Of a DNA stretch of 64,000 nucleotides, positions 1 through 7,973 are shown piece by piece; position 1 is the first letter of the stretch, and each line of letters begins with the position of its first letter. Under the pieces are notes generated by a model. That model was not told the origin of the DNA. It saw only the letters and a list, made by a program, of their open reading frames with translations, and did no database searches. The stretch spans positions 37,039 to 101,038 of the forward strand of contig JAJZOR010000005.1 in assembly GCA_021811435.1 (NCBI GenBank). Reading direction: 5' to 3'. The stretch is from Microcaldota archaeon. Lineage in GTDB: Archaea > Micrarchaeota > Micrarchaeia > Micrarchaeales > Micrarchaeaceae. The position numbers and the translations under genes were made by a program.

Positions 1-314
1 CCGCTGCCGCCTGCGCCGCGGGTTCCGATTACCACGGTACTTGATATGATGCCGCGTTGGAGCCTGACATAAGCGACTGAACTGTACGTGATTACCTCTG
101 TCGTCGTTCTTATCTTCGAGAACCTATTCATGATTATGATACGTTTTGTGGTGGCTATCACTATGCTCGGCGCCCAGAGCGCACCGCCAGGCCCTATCCT
201 GCGCTGCCTCGCGGTAAGCAGGGCCCTTTCCCCGGCGTTTAGTATGTCTTTTGCCTGGTCTACGTATCTTTGGTTTATCAAGCTTATCCACTGCGGTAGT
301 TCGGGTTTTATTAT
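1..314 (-). CDS. PH-domain-like protein, partial (C-terminus outside window)
   Basis: The minus strand is open from about 314 to the window edge. It reads a small domain with the pattern GERALLTARQRR, then LWAPSIVIATTKRIII, then a segment ending VRLQRGIISSTVVIGTRG. This alternation of strands with a TTKRIII core matches the bacterial/archaeal PH-like families (bPH_2/bPH_3 type), which are usually small membrane-associated or cytosolic proteins of unknown role. The start is unclear because no ATG lies in frame. A TTG at 281-279 is the only conventional candidate, but the preceding residues (KPELPQWIS) look coding. A TATA-like stretch (TTATATAT) lies near 335-328. It is divergent from the methyltransferase at 403. 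Family assignment is by pattern only. Confidence 0.5.
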   Translation of the reverse strand, partial: MIKPELPQWISLINQRYVDQAKDILNAGERALLTARQRRIGPGGALWAPSIVIATTKRIIIMNRFSKIRTTTEVITYSSVAYVRLQRGIISSTVVIGTRGAGGS

Positions 315-402
315 GTTCGTTAAGATATATAATTGGATATGAAACCTATTTGGCGGGTTTGGAGCGTGTGATGCATGCTCTAAATGCGGGCCTATCCGGC
401 TG

Positions 403-1548
403 GTGTTAATTGTGGAAGGGAAAAACTATGTTGCGTTCACCGACTTCAGGTTCGTCAACGAAGCCAAAAGCGAGCTTGGCATGATATTCAGGGGTAGGGC
501 GGAGGGCCTGAGGCCGCTCTACGGGGAGGTGCTGCTCTTCAGGCTCGACGAGGACTATGGCAGGGCCATAGGCGAATTCAGGGCAGCTAGGCCTACATTC
601 ATCTACGGACTGCTCCAAGTGGCTAAGTCGCTATACTTTGACGGGACTTATGACGGCATTATGGCCGCGCTGAAAGACATTCTTGAGGAGGGCAGGAAAT
701 TCAGGATAGAGGTCAAAAACGTTTGGGCAGCGGTGGATGAAACAGCCAAGGACGTCGAGGTACTGCTGGGGCGCGCCATGGAGGGCAGCGGCCTCACCGC
801 AGACCTATCGTCACCTGAGGTAATGGTTTACGTGGTGCTCGTGAACGACAGGGCGCTGATCTGCACCCTGGATGTAGGGCTTTACGGGCAATATGTCATG
901 GATCCTTTCAGGAAGGCGAACAAGAGCGGCTATAGCGCCCTGAATCGCTCCGAATACAAACTCGCCGAGGCGGTCGAATCTTTCGGGATAGACGTCGGAT
1001 CGGTTGCGCTCTGCCTTGACGTGGGCGCCGCGCCGGGCGGGTGGAGCAACTACATGCTGAAGCACGGGGCCAAGGTGGTCGCCGTAGACAGTGCGCTGCT
1101 TGATTACGGCAAGCTAGCAGCCAGGAGTATACTTGTTGTTACTGAAAATGGAAATGTAGGCGACCTGTCTGGAGGGCGGCCAGAAATTCGGATAAGGAGC
1201 GCCGCGCCGGGCGCGCTGCCAGGCGACATATCTGAATACGACATGGTGCATATAAAGGGCAGGGCACAGGATGCGCTGCCTGCGGTGCTCGGCAGGTTGG
1301 GCAAATTCGATATGGCCCTGTCTGACATGAACACGACTCCGGAGGAAAGCGCCAAGGTGTTGGATGGGATTGCAGGCGCGATCAAGGAGGGGGGGCGCGT
1401 GGTGCTCACCATAAAGTTGGTTGACAACCGCGTGCAGAAGCACATAAACGACGTGAAGCGCATACTCTCGCAAAATTACGGCGGTTTCATGGTCAAAAAG
1501 CTGCCGCATGACAGGATGGAGCTTACCGCCTTTGCCATAAAGAAGTGA
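403..1548 (+). CDS. FtsJ/RlmM-like SAM-dependent RNA 2'-O-methyltransferase
   Basis: This 381-residue protein has an N-terminal region of about 180 residues and a C-terminal Rossmann methyltransferase domain. The SAM motif is CLDVGAAPGGWSNY (about 206-219), followed by KVVAVDSALLDY. An acidic motif MALSDMNTTPEE, a lysine in VVLTIKLVD and a C-terminal glutamate in ELTAFAIKK would complete the K-D-K-E tetrad of RrmJ/FtsJ enzymes. The linker ALNRSEYKLAEAVE before the SAM motif resembles RlmM, a 23S rRNA methyltransferase with an N-terminal THUMP-type domain. The target is probably rRNA, but the sequence alone does not show which nucleotide. It starts with GTG at 403; a second GTG at 412 is possible. 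It stands alone on the plus strand ahead of NAC. Confidence 0.75.
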   Translation: MLIVEGKNYVAFTDFRFVNEAKSELGMIFRGRAEGLRPLYGEVLLFRLDEDYGRAIGEFRAARPTFIYGLLQVAKSLYFDGTYDGIMAALKDILEEGRKFRIEVKNVWAAVDETAKDVEVLLGRAMEGSGLTADLSSPEVMVYVVLVNDRALICTLDVGLYGQYVMDPFRKANKSGYSALNRSEYKLAEAVESFGIDVGSVALCLDVGAAPGGWSNYMLKHGAKVVAVDSALLDYGKLAARSILVVTENGNVGDLSGGRPEIRIRSAAPGALPGDISEYDMVHIKGRAQDALPAVLGRLGKFDMALSDMNTTPEESAKVLDGIAGAIKEGGRVVLTIKLVDNRVQKHINDVKRILSQNYGGFMVKKLPHDRMELTAFAIKK

Positions 1549-1684
1549 CAGGACGCCCCAGGCAAGTGGAGAGCGGATGTACTTTGGTATCAGGGCAGCC
1601 CACATGAAATCTTATAGCTCTAAGCAGAGTATATCTTGATTGAAACCATGCTGCTGAGTGCAGAATGAAGCTGCTGCAATGATT

Positions 1685-1693
1685 GGGAGTGAT
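1685..1693 (+). promoter_or_regulatory. Shine-Dalgarno site that decides the NAC start
   Basis: GGGAGTGAT lies three bases before the ATG at 1697 and closely matches the archaeal anti-SD complement GGAGGTGAT. It favours the start at 1697 over the GTG at 1658 and the ATG at 1679. Confidence 0.7.
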
Positions 1694-1696
1694 ATT

Positions 1697-2047
1697 ATGA
1701 TGCCGAACATCGACCCTAGGACTATGAGGAACATGATGGCCAGGATGGGGATAAAATCTTCCGAGATAAACGCGGACAAGGTCTCGATCGAGTGCCCGAC
1801 CAAAACGATAATTATAGAGAACCCCCAGGTAACCCTTATAGAGGCGCAGGGGACCAAGAGCTTCCAGATAACAGGGGATATAAGCGAGATAGAGAGGAGC
1901 GTTGCGATAGACATATCGGAAGACGATGTGAAAATGGTGATGGAGAGGTCAGGCGCTTCTGAGGAGGCCTCACGCAATGCGCTGGAGGGGACCGGAGGGG
2001 ACATAGCCGCGGCGATCCTGAAGCTAGGCCAGGACAAAGATCAATAA
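1697..2047 (+). CDS. nac: Archaeal nascent polypeptide-associated complex protein (NAC)
   Basis: Archaeal NAC is a homodimer that binds nascent chains at the ribosome exit. From the chosen ATG the protein is 116 residues and begins MMPNIDPRTMRNMMARMGI, the usual amphipathic start of archaeal NAC. A NAC beta-barrel domain follows (KTIIIENPQVTLIEAQG, FQITGD), and then a C-terminal UBA domain beginning ISEDDVKMVMERSGASEE. The strong SD site at 1685-1693 supports this start, although the frame is open from a GTG at 1658. The last seven bases overlap the convergent DUF424 gene. Size and domain order are normal for the family. Confidence 0.93.
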   Translation: MMPNIDPRTMRNMMARMGIKSSEINADKVSIECPTKTIIIENPQVTLIEAQGTKSFQITGDISEIERSVAIDISEDDVKMVMERSGASEEASRNALEGTGGDIAAAILKLGQDKDQ

Positions 2048-2352
2048 TCTACCTTGTAGGCCTGCGCGTAAGGCACGCCTTTGACGTCCTTCACGTTCTC
2101 TTTGGTTATCGCGGATACCGCCATTGCGACCTGGACTGATTCCGCCCCTATCGCGTTGACCGACAGGAGACTGCCGACGTCTATCATTTCCTTTGCCTTG
2201 CTGCCGTCGACCAGGTCGCCCATATAGAACTCCGAATAGCTCTTAACGTCTATGAAAACGTCGCCGTCGTCCAGCACGCTCTTTATGAGCGATTCATCGC
2301 ACATTGCCAGTATGACGCCTCCGTCCGTCTTGTGCAACTTTATGTATATCAT
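2041..2352 (-). CDS. DUF424 family protein
   Basis: This 103-residue protein carries the DUF424 pattern: VILAMCDESLIKSVL near the N-terminus, then SEFYMGDLVDG, then LLSVNAIGAESVQVAM, and a C-terminal VKGVPYAQAYKV. DUF424 proteins are small, nearly archaea-specific and often encoded near translation genes. Their biochemical role is not established. Here the gene is convergent with NAC and overlaps its end by 7 bp, and it lies just downstream of the glycosyltransferase on the same strand. Recognition is fairly secure; function is unknown. Confidence 0.8.
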   Translation of the reverse strand: MIYIKLHKTDGGVILAMCDESLIKSVLDDGDVFIDVKSYSEFYMGDLVDGSKAKEMIDVGSLLSVNAIGAESVQVAMAVSAITKENVKDVKGVPYAQAYKVDY

Positions 2353-2385
2353 CTAACCACCGGCCCATGGACCCGACTGCACGGC

Positions 2386-3930
2386 TCAACCGTACTTGTA
2401 GAAAAGTATCGTGGCGCAGGAATACATGAAACCGTACCAGAGGAGCCAGACCCCTCCAGGCACATGGTTTATGTTTATCGCGTAGACGCCGAGCACTATG
2501 AGCAACCCGGTAAAAAGCAGTTCCACTTTCGTGTTGTATATGGAAAAAAGCAGCCTGTTTTCGTTGGGGTTGACTTCCCTTGACCAGCGCGTCGAAGACG
2601 TGCCCTTGTTAAAAAGCGCGGCGATGGCGGCCTTTGTCCTTATTATGGCAAGCGCGTAATTGAGCAGGAACACCATGAAACCCTTGCGTATCGACTTGAA
2701 GTAGACCCTTGTGAGTATTATGGGCATTATGAACGAAAGCAAGAACGCCAGCACGCCGAAAGCCTCGAAGTCCAGCGGCAGGTACTTTGACTGCAGGAAC
2801 TCTGTTATGGTAAGGCTTACGAACGGCACTGATGAGAACGCAATCAGCATAGACACTATGGTGAACAGGACGAGAACGAATGACAGGTAGTTCAGGCTGA
2901 AGCCGTGCGTTATGTAATCCATGCTGGTAAGCGTGGTCAGCTTGCGCAGCCTCTTTGATTTCTTGAAGAAATAGCCTATGAACTGCGTGTTGCCGTAGTT
3001 GTAGCGCCACTGCTGCCTCATCAATTCCGTGAACGTCCTTATCGGCCTGCCAAGCGCGTATACTTTTGGCACGTAGAGGCTTTTGAAGTTGTGCATGTCT
3101 GACTCGAAGCTGAAGAACGTGTCCTCTATGACGTACTCCGGGAAGCCGCCGACGCTTTCTATCGCCTCCCTGTTTATCAGGCCGCATGAGCCTGCAAATA
3201 TGGCGGTGTTATCCAGCGCCCTTGCCGGCTGTATGAACCTGAAGAAGAACGCATTGAAAAGCTCGACGGAATCCGAGAAGAACGATCCGCTCGCGTATTT
3301 CTTTGTGGTCTGTATGTAAGAGAGCTTCTTGTCCTCGAAATATGGCAGCAGGTCCATAAGGAAATTTGCGTTTATCAGGTATTCGTCGTAGTCGAATATC
3401 GCTATCAGCTTCTCGTTGGAGTGTTTCAAGAAGTTGTTGAGCGCGCCGGCCTTGAAGCCCTCCCTCGACGCCCTGTGCAGGTATACTATGCCGTGCTTCC
3501 CCGCGAAGGCCTTCAGCTCGCCGGCTATCTCCTGCTTCGTGGAATCGTCCAGCAGGTAGTACCTTATCTTGTCCTTGGGGTATCTCAGGGTCATTAGCCT
3601 TGACAGGTTGCTTTCCACCTGCTTCGGATCCTCGTTGAAAACCGGTATGGCCACGGCAACCGTAGGGTATGCTTTGACCGGCTTGAGCTTTTTTGTTATC
3701 TTCTTAAGGTAGCCGGTGTAAAAAAAAGACCTGTAATACCAGATCGAGGCGGTCACGTTGAAGAAGCCGGCGATGAGCGCGAGTATAGTGAACGATATCG
3801 CCAGGATGTACATGTACAGGCTATTGGCTATGTATATCATGTATATGGAGAAGCCGAGGCCGCTGAGTGCGAGTAGGGCGAACATTAGTATCGTGACAAA
3901 CCGGAAGCTGATAATTTTATTCCCGTGCAT
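2386..3930 (-). CDS. Membrane glycosyltransferase family 2 (cellulose-synthase-like)
   Basis: Two N-terminal hydrophobic segments (about 10-60) precede a cytosolic GT-A domain with AIPVFNED at about 94-101, a first acidic DDS at 128-130, DYDE at 180-183 and the catalytic-base ED at 269-270. The acceptor motif QxxRW appears as RQQWRY at 305-310, a variant order. Several C-terminal membrane segments follow (about 340-510), as in BcsA-type synthases that polymerise and export a glycan. The 514-residue length suits a single-subunit membrane synthase without a PilZ domain. The substrate cannot be read from the sequence; exopolysaccharide or surface-glycan synthesis is the likely role. The gene ends 33 bp before DUF424. 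Confidence 0.8.
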   Translation of the reverse strand: MHGNKIISFRFVTILMFALLALSGLGFSIYMIYIANSLYMYILAISFTILALIAGFFNVTASIWYYRSFFYTGYLKKITKKLKPVKAYPTVAVAIPVFNEDPKQVESNLSRLMTLRYPKDKIRYYLLDDSTKQEIAGELKAFAGKHGIVYLHRASREGFKAGALNNFLKHSNEKLIAIFDYDEYLINANFLMDLLPYFEDKKLSYIQTTKKYASGSFFSDSVELFNAFFFRFIQPARALDNTAIFAGSCGLINREAIESVGGFPEYVIEDTFFSFESDMHNFKSLYVPKVYALGRPIRTFTELMRQQWRYNYGNTQFIGYFFKKSKRLRKLTTLTSMDYITHGFSLNYLSFVLVLFTIVSMLIAFSSVPFVSLTITEFLQSKYLPLDFEAFGVLAFLLSFIMPIILTRVYFKSIRKGFMVFLLNYALAIIRTKAAIAALFNKGTSSTRWSREVNPNENRLLFSIYNTKVELLFTGLLIVLGVYAININHVPGGVWLLWYGFMYSCATILFYKYG

Positions 3931-4034
3931 AATAGTACGCTGTTTGCCGTTGGATAAGATGCAGAAACAATTGGAGTAGAAGATATTTAATTGTACGCCA
4001 CACCAATAATCTTCGATTTACGTAAGCGCTGCAT

Positions 4035-4134
4035 GCCAGGGTGGCGGAAACCGGTAACGCGCCAGTTTTCAAAGGCGAAACTCGAGATCTGGTTTCCATT
4101 CGTGGAAGTTTGGGTTCAAATCCCAACCCTGGCG
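4035..4134 (+). tRNA. tRNA-Ser(CGA) with a 14-nt noncanonical intron
   Basis: The acceptor GCCAGGG (4035-4041) pairs with CCCTGGC (4127-4133), with discriminator G at 4134 as in Ser tRNAs; CCA is not encoded. The D stem is GCG/CGC (4044-4046 and 4058-4060). A type-II variable arm TTCCA-TTCG-TGGAA spans 4094-4107, and the T arm is TTGGG/CCCAA (4110-4126). The anticodon stem closes only if 4066-4079 is removed: CCAG (4062-4065) plus A4080 then pairs with TCTGG (4088-4092) around the loop CTCGAGA, giving anticodon CGA at 4083-4085. That places the intron between positions 30 and 31, inside the anticodon stem. The intron itself can form a TTTC/GAAA hairpin. A TATA-like ATATTTAA lies at 3983-3990. 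Confidence 0.85.
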
Positions 4135-4303
4135 CTTACTTGATTACTTAGATAGCGTGCCGGGCGATCTGCAAGAAACGCTTAAATAGGTTTTATTCTC
4201 TACTTTATCCAAGCGCAATCGATGAGGGGCGAGCCGTTGGTGCCTGCGCACTGCATATAGTCATTGCAGGGCATGGCAGCGCTATGATGCTAAGGATGGT
4301 TTT

Positions 4304-5227
4304 ATGCATGAAATATTAGTTACAGAGCCGGAATACCTGGACAACGACGCGAGGGAAGCACTGGGGAGGATAGGCCACGTCACCGCAAAGCGCATGTCAA
4401 GGAACGAGTTGGAGCAGATCATACCCAAGATCGATGTGCTGTTCATAAGGATAGACACGGCAGTGGACGCGGCGCTCATAGACAAGGCCAAGAACCTCAA
4501 GATAATAGGCTCGGTCACCACAGGGCTGAACCACATAGACATGGACTACGCAGGCAAGCGCGGCATAACGGTGGTGAACCTCCATGGCACGCACACGATA
4601 TCCACGGCGCAGCACACATTCGCGCTCATGCTCGCGCTCTGCAGGAACATACCGTGGGCCTACGACAACATCAGGGCAGGCAGGTGGGAGCGCTACAAGT
4701 TCATAGGCACTGAACTGGAGGGCAAGACCCTCGGCGTAGTAGGGATAGGCAGGATAGGCTCGCAGGTGGCCGCATACGCCAAGGCCTTCGGCATGAAGAC
4801 CGTGGCATACGACCCGTACGCCAAGCCCGGCGATGTGCCGCTGGTGGACAGCCTCGACAAGCTGCTGGCCCAAGCGGACATAGTGACGATACACGCCATG
4901 CTCACGGACGAGACGCAGGGGCTCATGGGGGCAAAGCAATTCGCAAGAATGAAGAAGGGAGCGCTGCTGGTGAACACCGCCAGGGCGGAGATAGTCGACC
5001 AAGCCGCACTGCTGCAGGCACTGGGTTCCGGGCAACTGGGCGGGGCCGCATTCGACGTCTTCGCGAAGGAACCGGTAGAGAACATTGAGGACCCGATGGT
5101 GAAGTACGCAATCGGGCACAGGAACCTCATACTGACGCCGCACATAGGTGCGTCAACCAAGGAGGCGGCCCATGCGGCCTGCCTTGAAATAGCCGGAAGC
5201 ATAGAGAAGGCGCTCAATGGCACCTGA
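4304..5227 (+). CDS. D-isomer-specific 2-hydroxyacid dehydrogenase (phosphoglycerate dehydrogenase-like)
   Basis: A 307-residue NAD-dependent dehydrogenase of the SerA/GyaR superfamily. The NAD-binding motif GVVGIGRIGSQVAAYAK lies at about 146-162, with an acidic partner at VAYDP. The catalytic Arg is in VNTARAEIVDQAAL (most relatives read ARG here), the Glu in VFAKEPVE, and the His in LTPHIGASTKEA. It lacks a C-terminal ACT domain, so it is the short form. Oxidation of 3-phosphoglycerate for serine synthesis is the likeliest job, but glyoxylate or hydroxypyruvate reductase fits as well. It begins with ATG after AAGGATGG, downstream of the tRNA-Ser gene, with a TATA-like TTAAATAGG near 4182. 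Confidence 0.78.
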   Translation: MHEILVTEPEYLDNDAREALGRIGHVTAKRMSRNELEQIIPKIDVLFIRIDTAVDAALIDKAKNLKIIGSVTTGLNHIDMDYAGKRGITVVNLHGTHTISTAQHTFALMLALCRNIPWAYDNIRAGRWERYKFIGTELEGKTLGVVGIGRIGSQVAAYAKAFGMKTVAYDPYAKPGDVPLVDSLDKLLAQADIVTIHAMLTDETQGLMGAKQFARMKKGALLVNTARAEIVDQAALLQALGSGQLGGAAFDVFAKEPVENIEDPMVKYAIGHRNLILTPHIGASTKEAAHAACLEIAGSIEKALNGT

Positions 5228-5275
5228 GCTGCACTGGGCAAAAGCCTCGCATATTCACGTTTTAATGGTGTAACA

Positions 5276-5992
5276 ATGCCAGCGCATATACATGCCAAGG
5301 AAGGAGATGTTGCCAGCAGGGTGGTCATCTGCGGCGACCCTGCCAGGGTTGAGGCGCTTTCTAAGCTGCTTGAAAGGCCGAAGGTCGTAAACACCAACAG
5401 GGGTTTCATAGCCTACACAGGCAAGTTCAACGGCAGGGACGTCACGATAGCGGCGCACGGGATAGGCCAGCCCTCCGTAGCGATAGTGATAGAGGAGCTC
5501 GCGCAGCTCGGGGCGAAGGAGATAGTGAGGCTGGGAACGTGCGGCGGACTTGAGGCGGGCATGAGGGTAGGCGACCTGGCGGTGCCTGTGGGCGCAACAT
5601 ACACTTACGGGGGCACGGTGACGCAGTACATAGGCTCAGCGCTGCGCGACAAGGCGATGGCGCAGACGCCGGATTACGGCTTGACAGGGAGGATAGCGCG
5701 CGCCCTTGAATCGATGCGCATGAAATTCGTGGTCACTAACGCTTACAGCTCGGACTCGTTCTATTCCCTGGACGACGGGATCGCCAAGGAACTCGCGGCA
5801 TACGGCAACGGGGTCGTGGAGATGGAGGTGGCCACGGTATTCATGCTCGGCAAGAGGAAGGGATTGAAGGCCGCCTGCCTGCTCGTAGTGAGCGACAACG
5901 TCATAAAGCACACCAAGCTCTTCAGCCACTCAGAGCTGGAAGGGAAGGTGATGCTCGCCGGAAAGGCCGTGCTCGAGGCCCTTACTGCTTGA
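5276..5992 (+). CDS. Nucleoside phosphorylase, NP-I family (uridine or purine type)
   Basis: A 238-residue protein with the hexameric nucleoside phosphorylase pattern: VVICGDPARVEAL (phosphate loop), AHGIGQPSVAIVIEEL, RLGTCGGLEAGMRVGDL, the substrate segment AYSSDSFY, and VVEMEVATVFML with the catalytic-site Glu-Met-Glu. These enzymes split nucleosides with phosphate to give a base and ribose-1-phosphate. The motifs do not separate uridine phosphorylase from purine nucleoside or methylthioadenosine phosphorylase. It lies 48 bp after the hydroxyacid dehydrogenase on the same strand, so the two may be cotranscribed. Length and motif order are typical. Confidence 0.82.
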   Translation: MPAHIHAKEGDVASRVVICGDPARVEALSKLLERPKVVNTNRGFIAYTGKFNGRDVTIAAHGIGQPSVAIVIEELAQLGAKEIVRLGTCGGLEAGMRVGDLAVPVGATYTYGGTVTQYIGSALRDKAMAQTPDYGLTGRIARALESMRMKFVVTNAYSSDSFYSLDDGIAKELAAYGNGVVEMEVATVFMLGKRKGLKAACLLVVSDNVIKHTKLFSHSELEGKVMLAGKAVLEALTA

Positions 5993-6008
5993 CATGCCGC
6001 GCCCTGCG

Positions 6009-7445
6009 TCACTTGGCAGATGCCGGCTGGCGGACCTGAGGACCCTTCTTCTTTCTTGTCAGGTACAGGTAGGCAGCTATCGCGGCGATGGCCAATGCCA
6101 GCAGTATAAGCAGCAGGTACGAGCTTGAGCCTTTGACCGGAGGCTGGCTTATTGTAGTGGTCTGTCCAGCGCCAGGGCCTACTGTCACAGTTGGTATCGT
6201 GGTGGGCGTGACCGGCGTTGTGGTCGCCGTCACGTTTTGCTGCGCTGTGGTCGTGGCGTTAGGCAGTATTGTGGTCGTCGCCGTGGTGTTTGATACGGGG
6301 GCGTATATGACGTTGAACGAGTATGATGCGTTCGTAACGAAGCCCTGCTGCCTGGAGAAGCCGCCGAAGCAGTATACGGTAGAGTTATAAGGCGTGCAGC
6401 TTTCGCCGGATATGTAGAGAGGGTAGTCTGCCAGCCTTGTCCACGGCCCCAGCGCGCCGCTGGGCTGCACGCCAGCGTAATAGAACCCTGCCGTTGTGCT
6501 GTTGCTGGCGCCTATTAGCCCGCCGACGCACAGCACTGAACCGCGCAGGAATACACAACTCTGAGAGTTTATGGAGAACGGGTAATTAGCCGTGGCGAGC
6601 CATTTGCCAAGCGAGCCATCGGGCTGTATCTTTGAGTAGTATACGCTGTTGGTGTTGCCGCCGGGTGTTAGTCCGCCTATGCAGTAGACGTAGCTGCCGG
6701 AAGCGACGCACGATTCCGCGGCCACAGCCTTCGGATATGCCGAAGTGGAGTTCAATGCGCTTAGGCCGCCCGGCACGCCCATCTGCGCGTAATAAACGGA
6801 ATTGGTGAGGTTGCGCTTGTATATGGTGTTGGATACGGAGTACAGATTGACTATGCGGGTGCCGTTGGGGGCGTTATAGGTAGTTAGATTGAAGCCACCG
6901 ATGCAGTAGATGTAGACGCCGCCTGCGGCGCAGCTATTCAGGAACGGCGTGAAGGGATACACTCCGCCAACTCCCCATCCTCCTATGGTGCCGGAGGCGT
7001 ATGCCTTGCTTATGTAAACGGACTGCTGCGGCCCAAGCGCCGGGGGCAGACCGGTGATGGACGCGTTAGCGGAGGAGTTGCTGCCTGAAGAAGTGTTTTT
7101 CGGGGGGTTGTGCGCTATGCCGCCGACGCATGCGATGTATGAGTTGTTGACTGAATAGGCGCACTCCTGGTTGGTCTCGTTCTCTGGATACTGCGGCAAG
7201 GCGTACCACTGGCCTATCGTACCGTTAGCATTTATGGACGCTGACGGCGTGTAGTTGGCGCCTCCGCCGACGCAGTAGACGTCGCCCTGTAGCGCGAAGC
7301 AGCTTGGATAATTCAGAGGCGGCATGTTGCTCGGCAGGCTAATCCATGAGGCCTGCTCTATAGTCTGTGCCGGAGCCAGGGAGAAGAGCGAGGCTGAGAG
7401 CATTATCGAAGCAAGAAGCGCTATGGTCAGGCCTTCGTATCCCAA
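6009..7445 (-). CDS. Kelch-like repeat surface protein with C-terminal membrane anchor
   Basis: The protein has 478 residues: an N-terminal signal segment (LTIALLASIMLSASLFSLA), then at least five blocks of about 50-60 residues containing a Cys-x-Gly-Gly core (YCVGGGAN, ACVGGIA, YCIGGFN, YCIGGLT, LCVGGL, YCFGGF) with a W-x-x-L/Y strand between them. The regular spacing suggests a Kelch-type beta propeller, with paired cysteines possibly as disulfides. A Thr/Pro/Asn-rich stalk of about 60 residues, a membrane helix (SYLLLILLALAIAAIAAYLY) and a basic tail follow. It is therefore a cell-surface protein anchored by its C-terminus, with many N-glycosylation sequons. The ligand is unknown. It is convergent with the phosphorylase. 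Confidence 0.75.
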   Translation of the reverse strand: MGYEGLTIALLASIMLSASLFSLAPAQTIEQASWISLPSNMPPLNYPSCFALQGDVYCVGGGANYTPSASINANGTIGQWYALPQYPENETNQECAYSVNNSYIACVGGIAHNPPKNTSSGSNSSANASITGLPPALGPQQSVYISKAYASGTIGGWGVGGVYPFTPFLNSCAAGGVYIYCIGGFNLTTYNAPNGTRIVNLYSVSNTIYKRNLTNSVYYAQMGVPGGLSALNSTSAYPKAVAAESCVASGSYVYCIGGLTPGGNTNSVYYSKIQPDGSLGKWLATANYPFSINSQSCVFLRGSVLCVGGLIGASNSTTAGFYYAGVQPSGALGPWTRLADYPLYISGESCTPYNSTVYCFGGFSRQQGFVTNASYSFNVIYAPVSNTTATTTILPNATTTAQQNVTATTTPVTPTTIPTVTVGPGAGQTTTISQPPVKGSSSYLLLILLALAIAAIAAYLYLTRKKKGPQVRQPASAK

Positions 7446-7477
7446 ACAATCATCGGATTATAATTCTTTTGAAGACA

Positions 7478-7969
7478 TTAAAGCTTTGCGTTTTTCTGAT
7501 GCAGCACTTCTATGTACCTGACGCGCCCCCTGGCGCGCTGCTCGGCGTATTCGCGAATCACCCTCCTCACCACGGGATACTCCATCGCACTCAGCGCATC
7601 GCCGATGTCGAACCATTTGTATGCGGTGGCTTCCACATTGTCGATCCTTACGCGCGAACTCACGGCCCTGCACACGGTCTCGAAGTAGATGAAATGGCGC
7701 CTGGAGAACTTGCCGGATGTGGCCGAAACGCTCTCGGCGACCGCGACTACGCCGAGGGGCCTCACCCTTAGGCCGGTCTCCTCATAGGCCTCGCGCTTCG
7801 CCGCGTCGAGGACATGCTCGCCGCGCTCTATGTGGCCTCCGGGAACCATCCACTTGTTGTCAAGCTTAGGCGTCCTTATCAGCAACAGCCTGCCCCTCTT
7901 GTCGAAAATGTAGGCACCCACGACAGGCTCTGGGCGGCTTGCCGCCGACACATCGATTGTCCTCCGCAA
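7478..7969 (-). CDS. Nudix hydrolase
   Basis: A 163-residue protein with a complete Nudix box: GHIERGEHVLDAAKREAYEE followed by TGL, that is G-x5-E-x7-REAYEETGL. The upstream strand VVGAYIFDKRGRLLLIRT and WMVPGGH are standard for the fold. These enzymes cleave nucleoside diphosphate-X compounds with Mg2+. The substrate cannot be told; NDP-sugars, ADP-ribose or oxidised nucleotides are all possible. The ATG is 4 bp after the pyruvate kinase stop, so it probably belongs to the same transcript. Confidence 0.85.
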   Translation of the reverse strand: MRRTIDVSAASRPEPVVGAYIFDKRGRLLLIRTPKLDNKWMVPGGHIERGEHVLDAAKREAYEETGLRVRPLGVVAVAESVSATSGKFSRRHFIYFETVCRAVSSRVRIDNVEATAYKWFDIGDALSAMEYPVVRRVIREYAEQRARGRVRYIEVLHQKNAKL

Positions 7970-7973
7970 TACA

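Noticed and set aside
88..342. 84-codon plus-strand frame at window start
   Set aside because: Opposite a PH-like minus-strand reading that is more protein-like.
4035..4134. Reading the tRNA as Leu because of CCAG-CTCGAGA-CTGG and the long variable arm
   Set aside because: The 7-base loop places CGA at 34-36 and the discriminator is G, both Ser features.
4397..5143. Long minus-strand frame opposite the hydroxyacid dehydrogenase
   Set aside because: Antisense frame in a GC-rich gene, Arg/His/Tyr-rich with no motif; the plus-strand gene has full family motifs.
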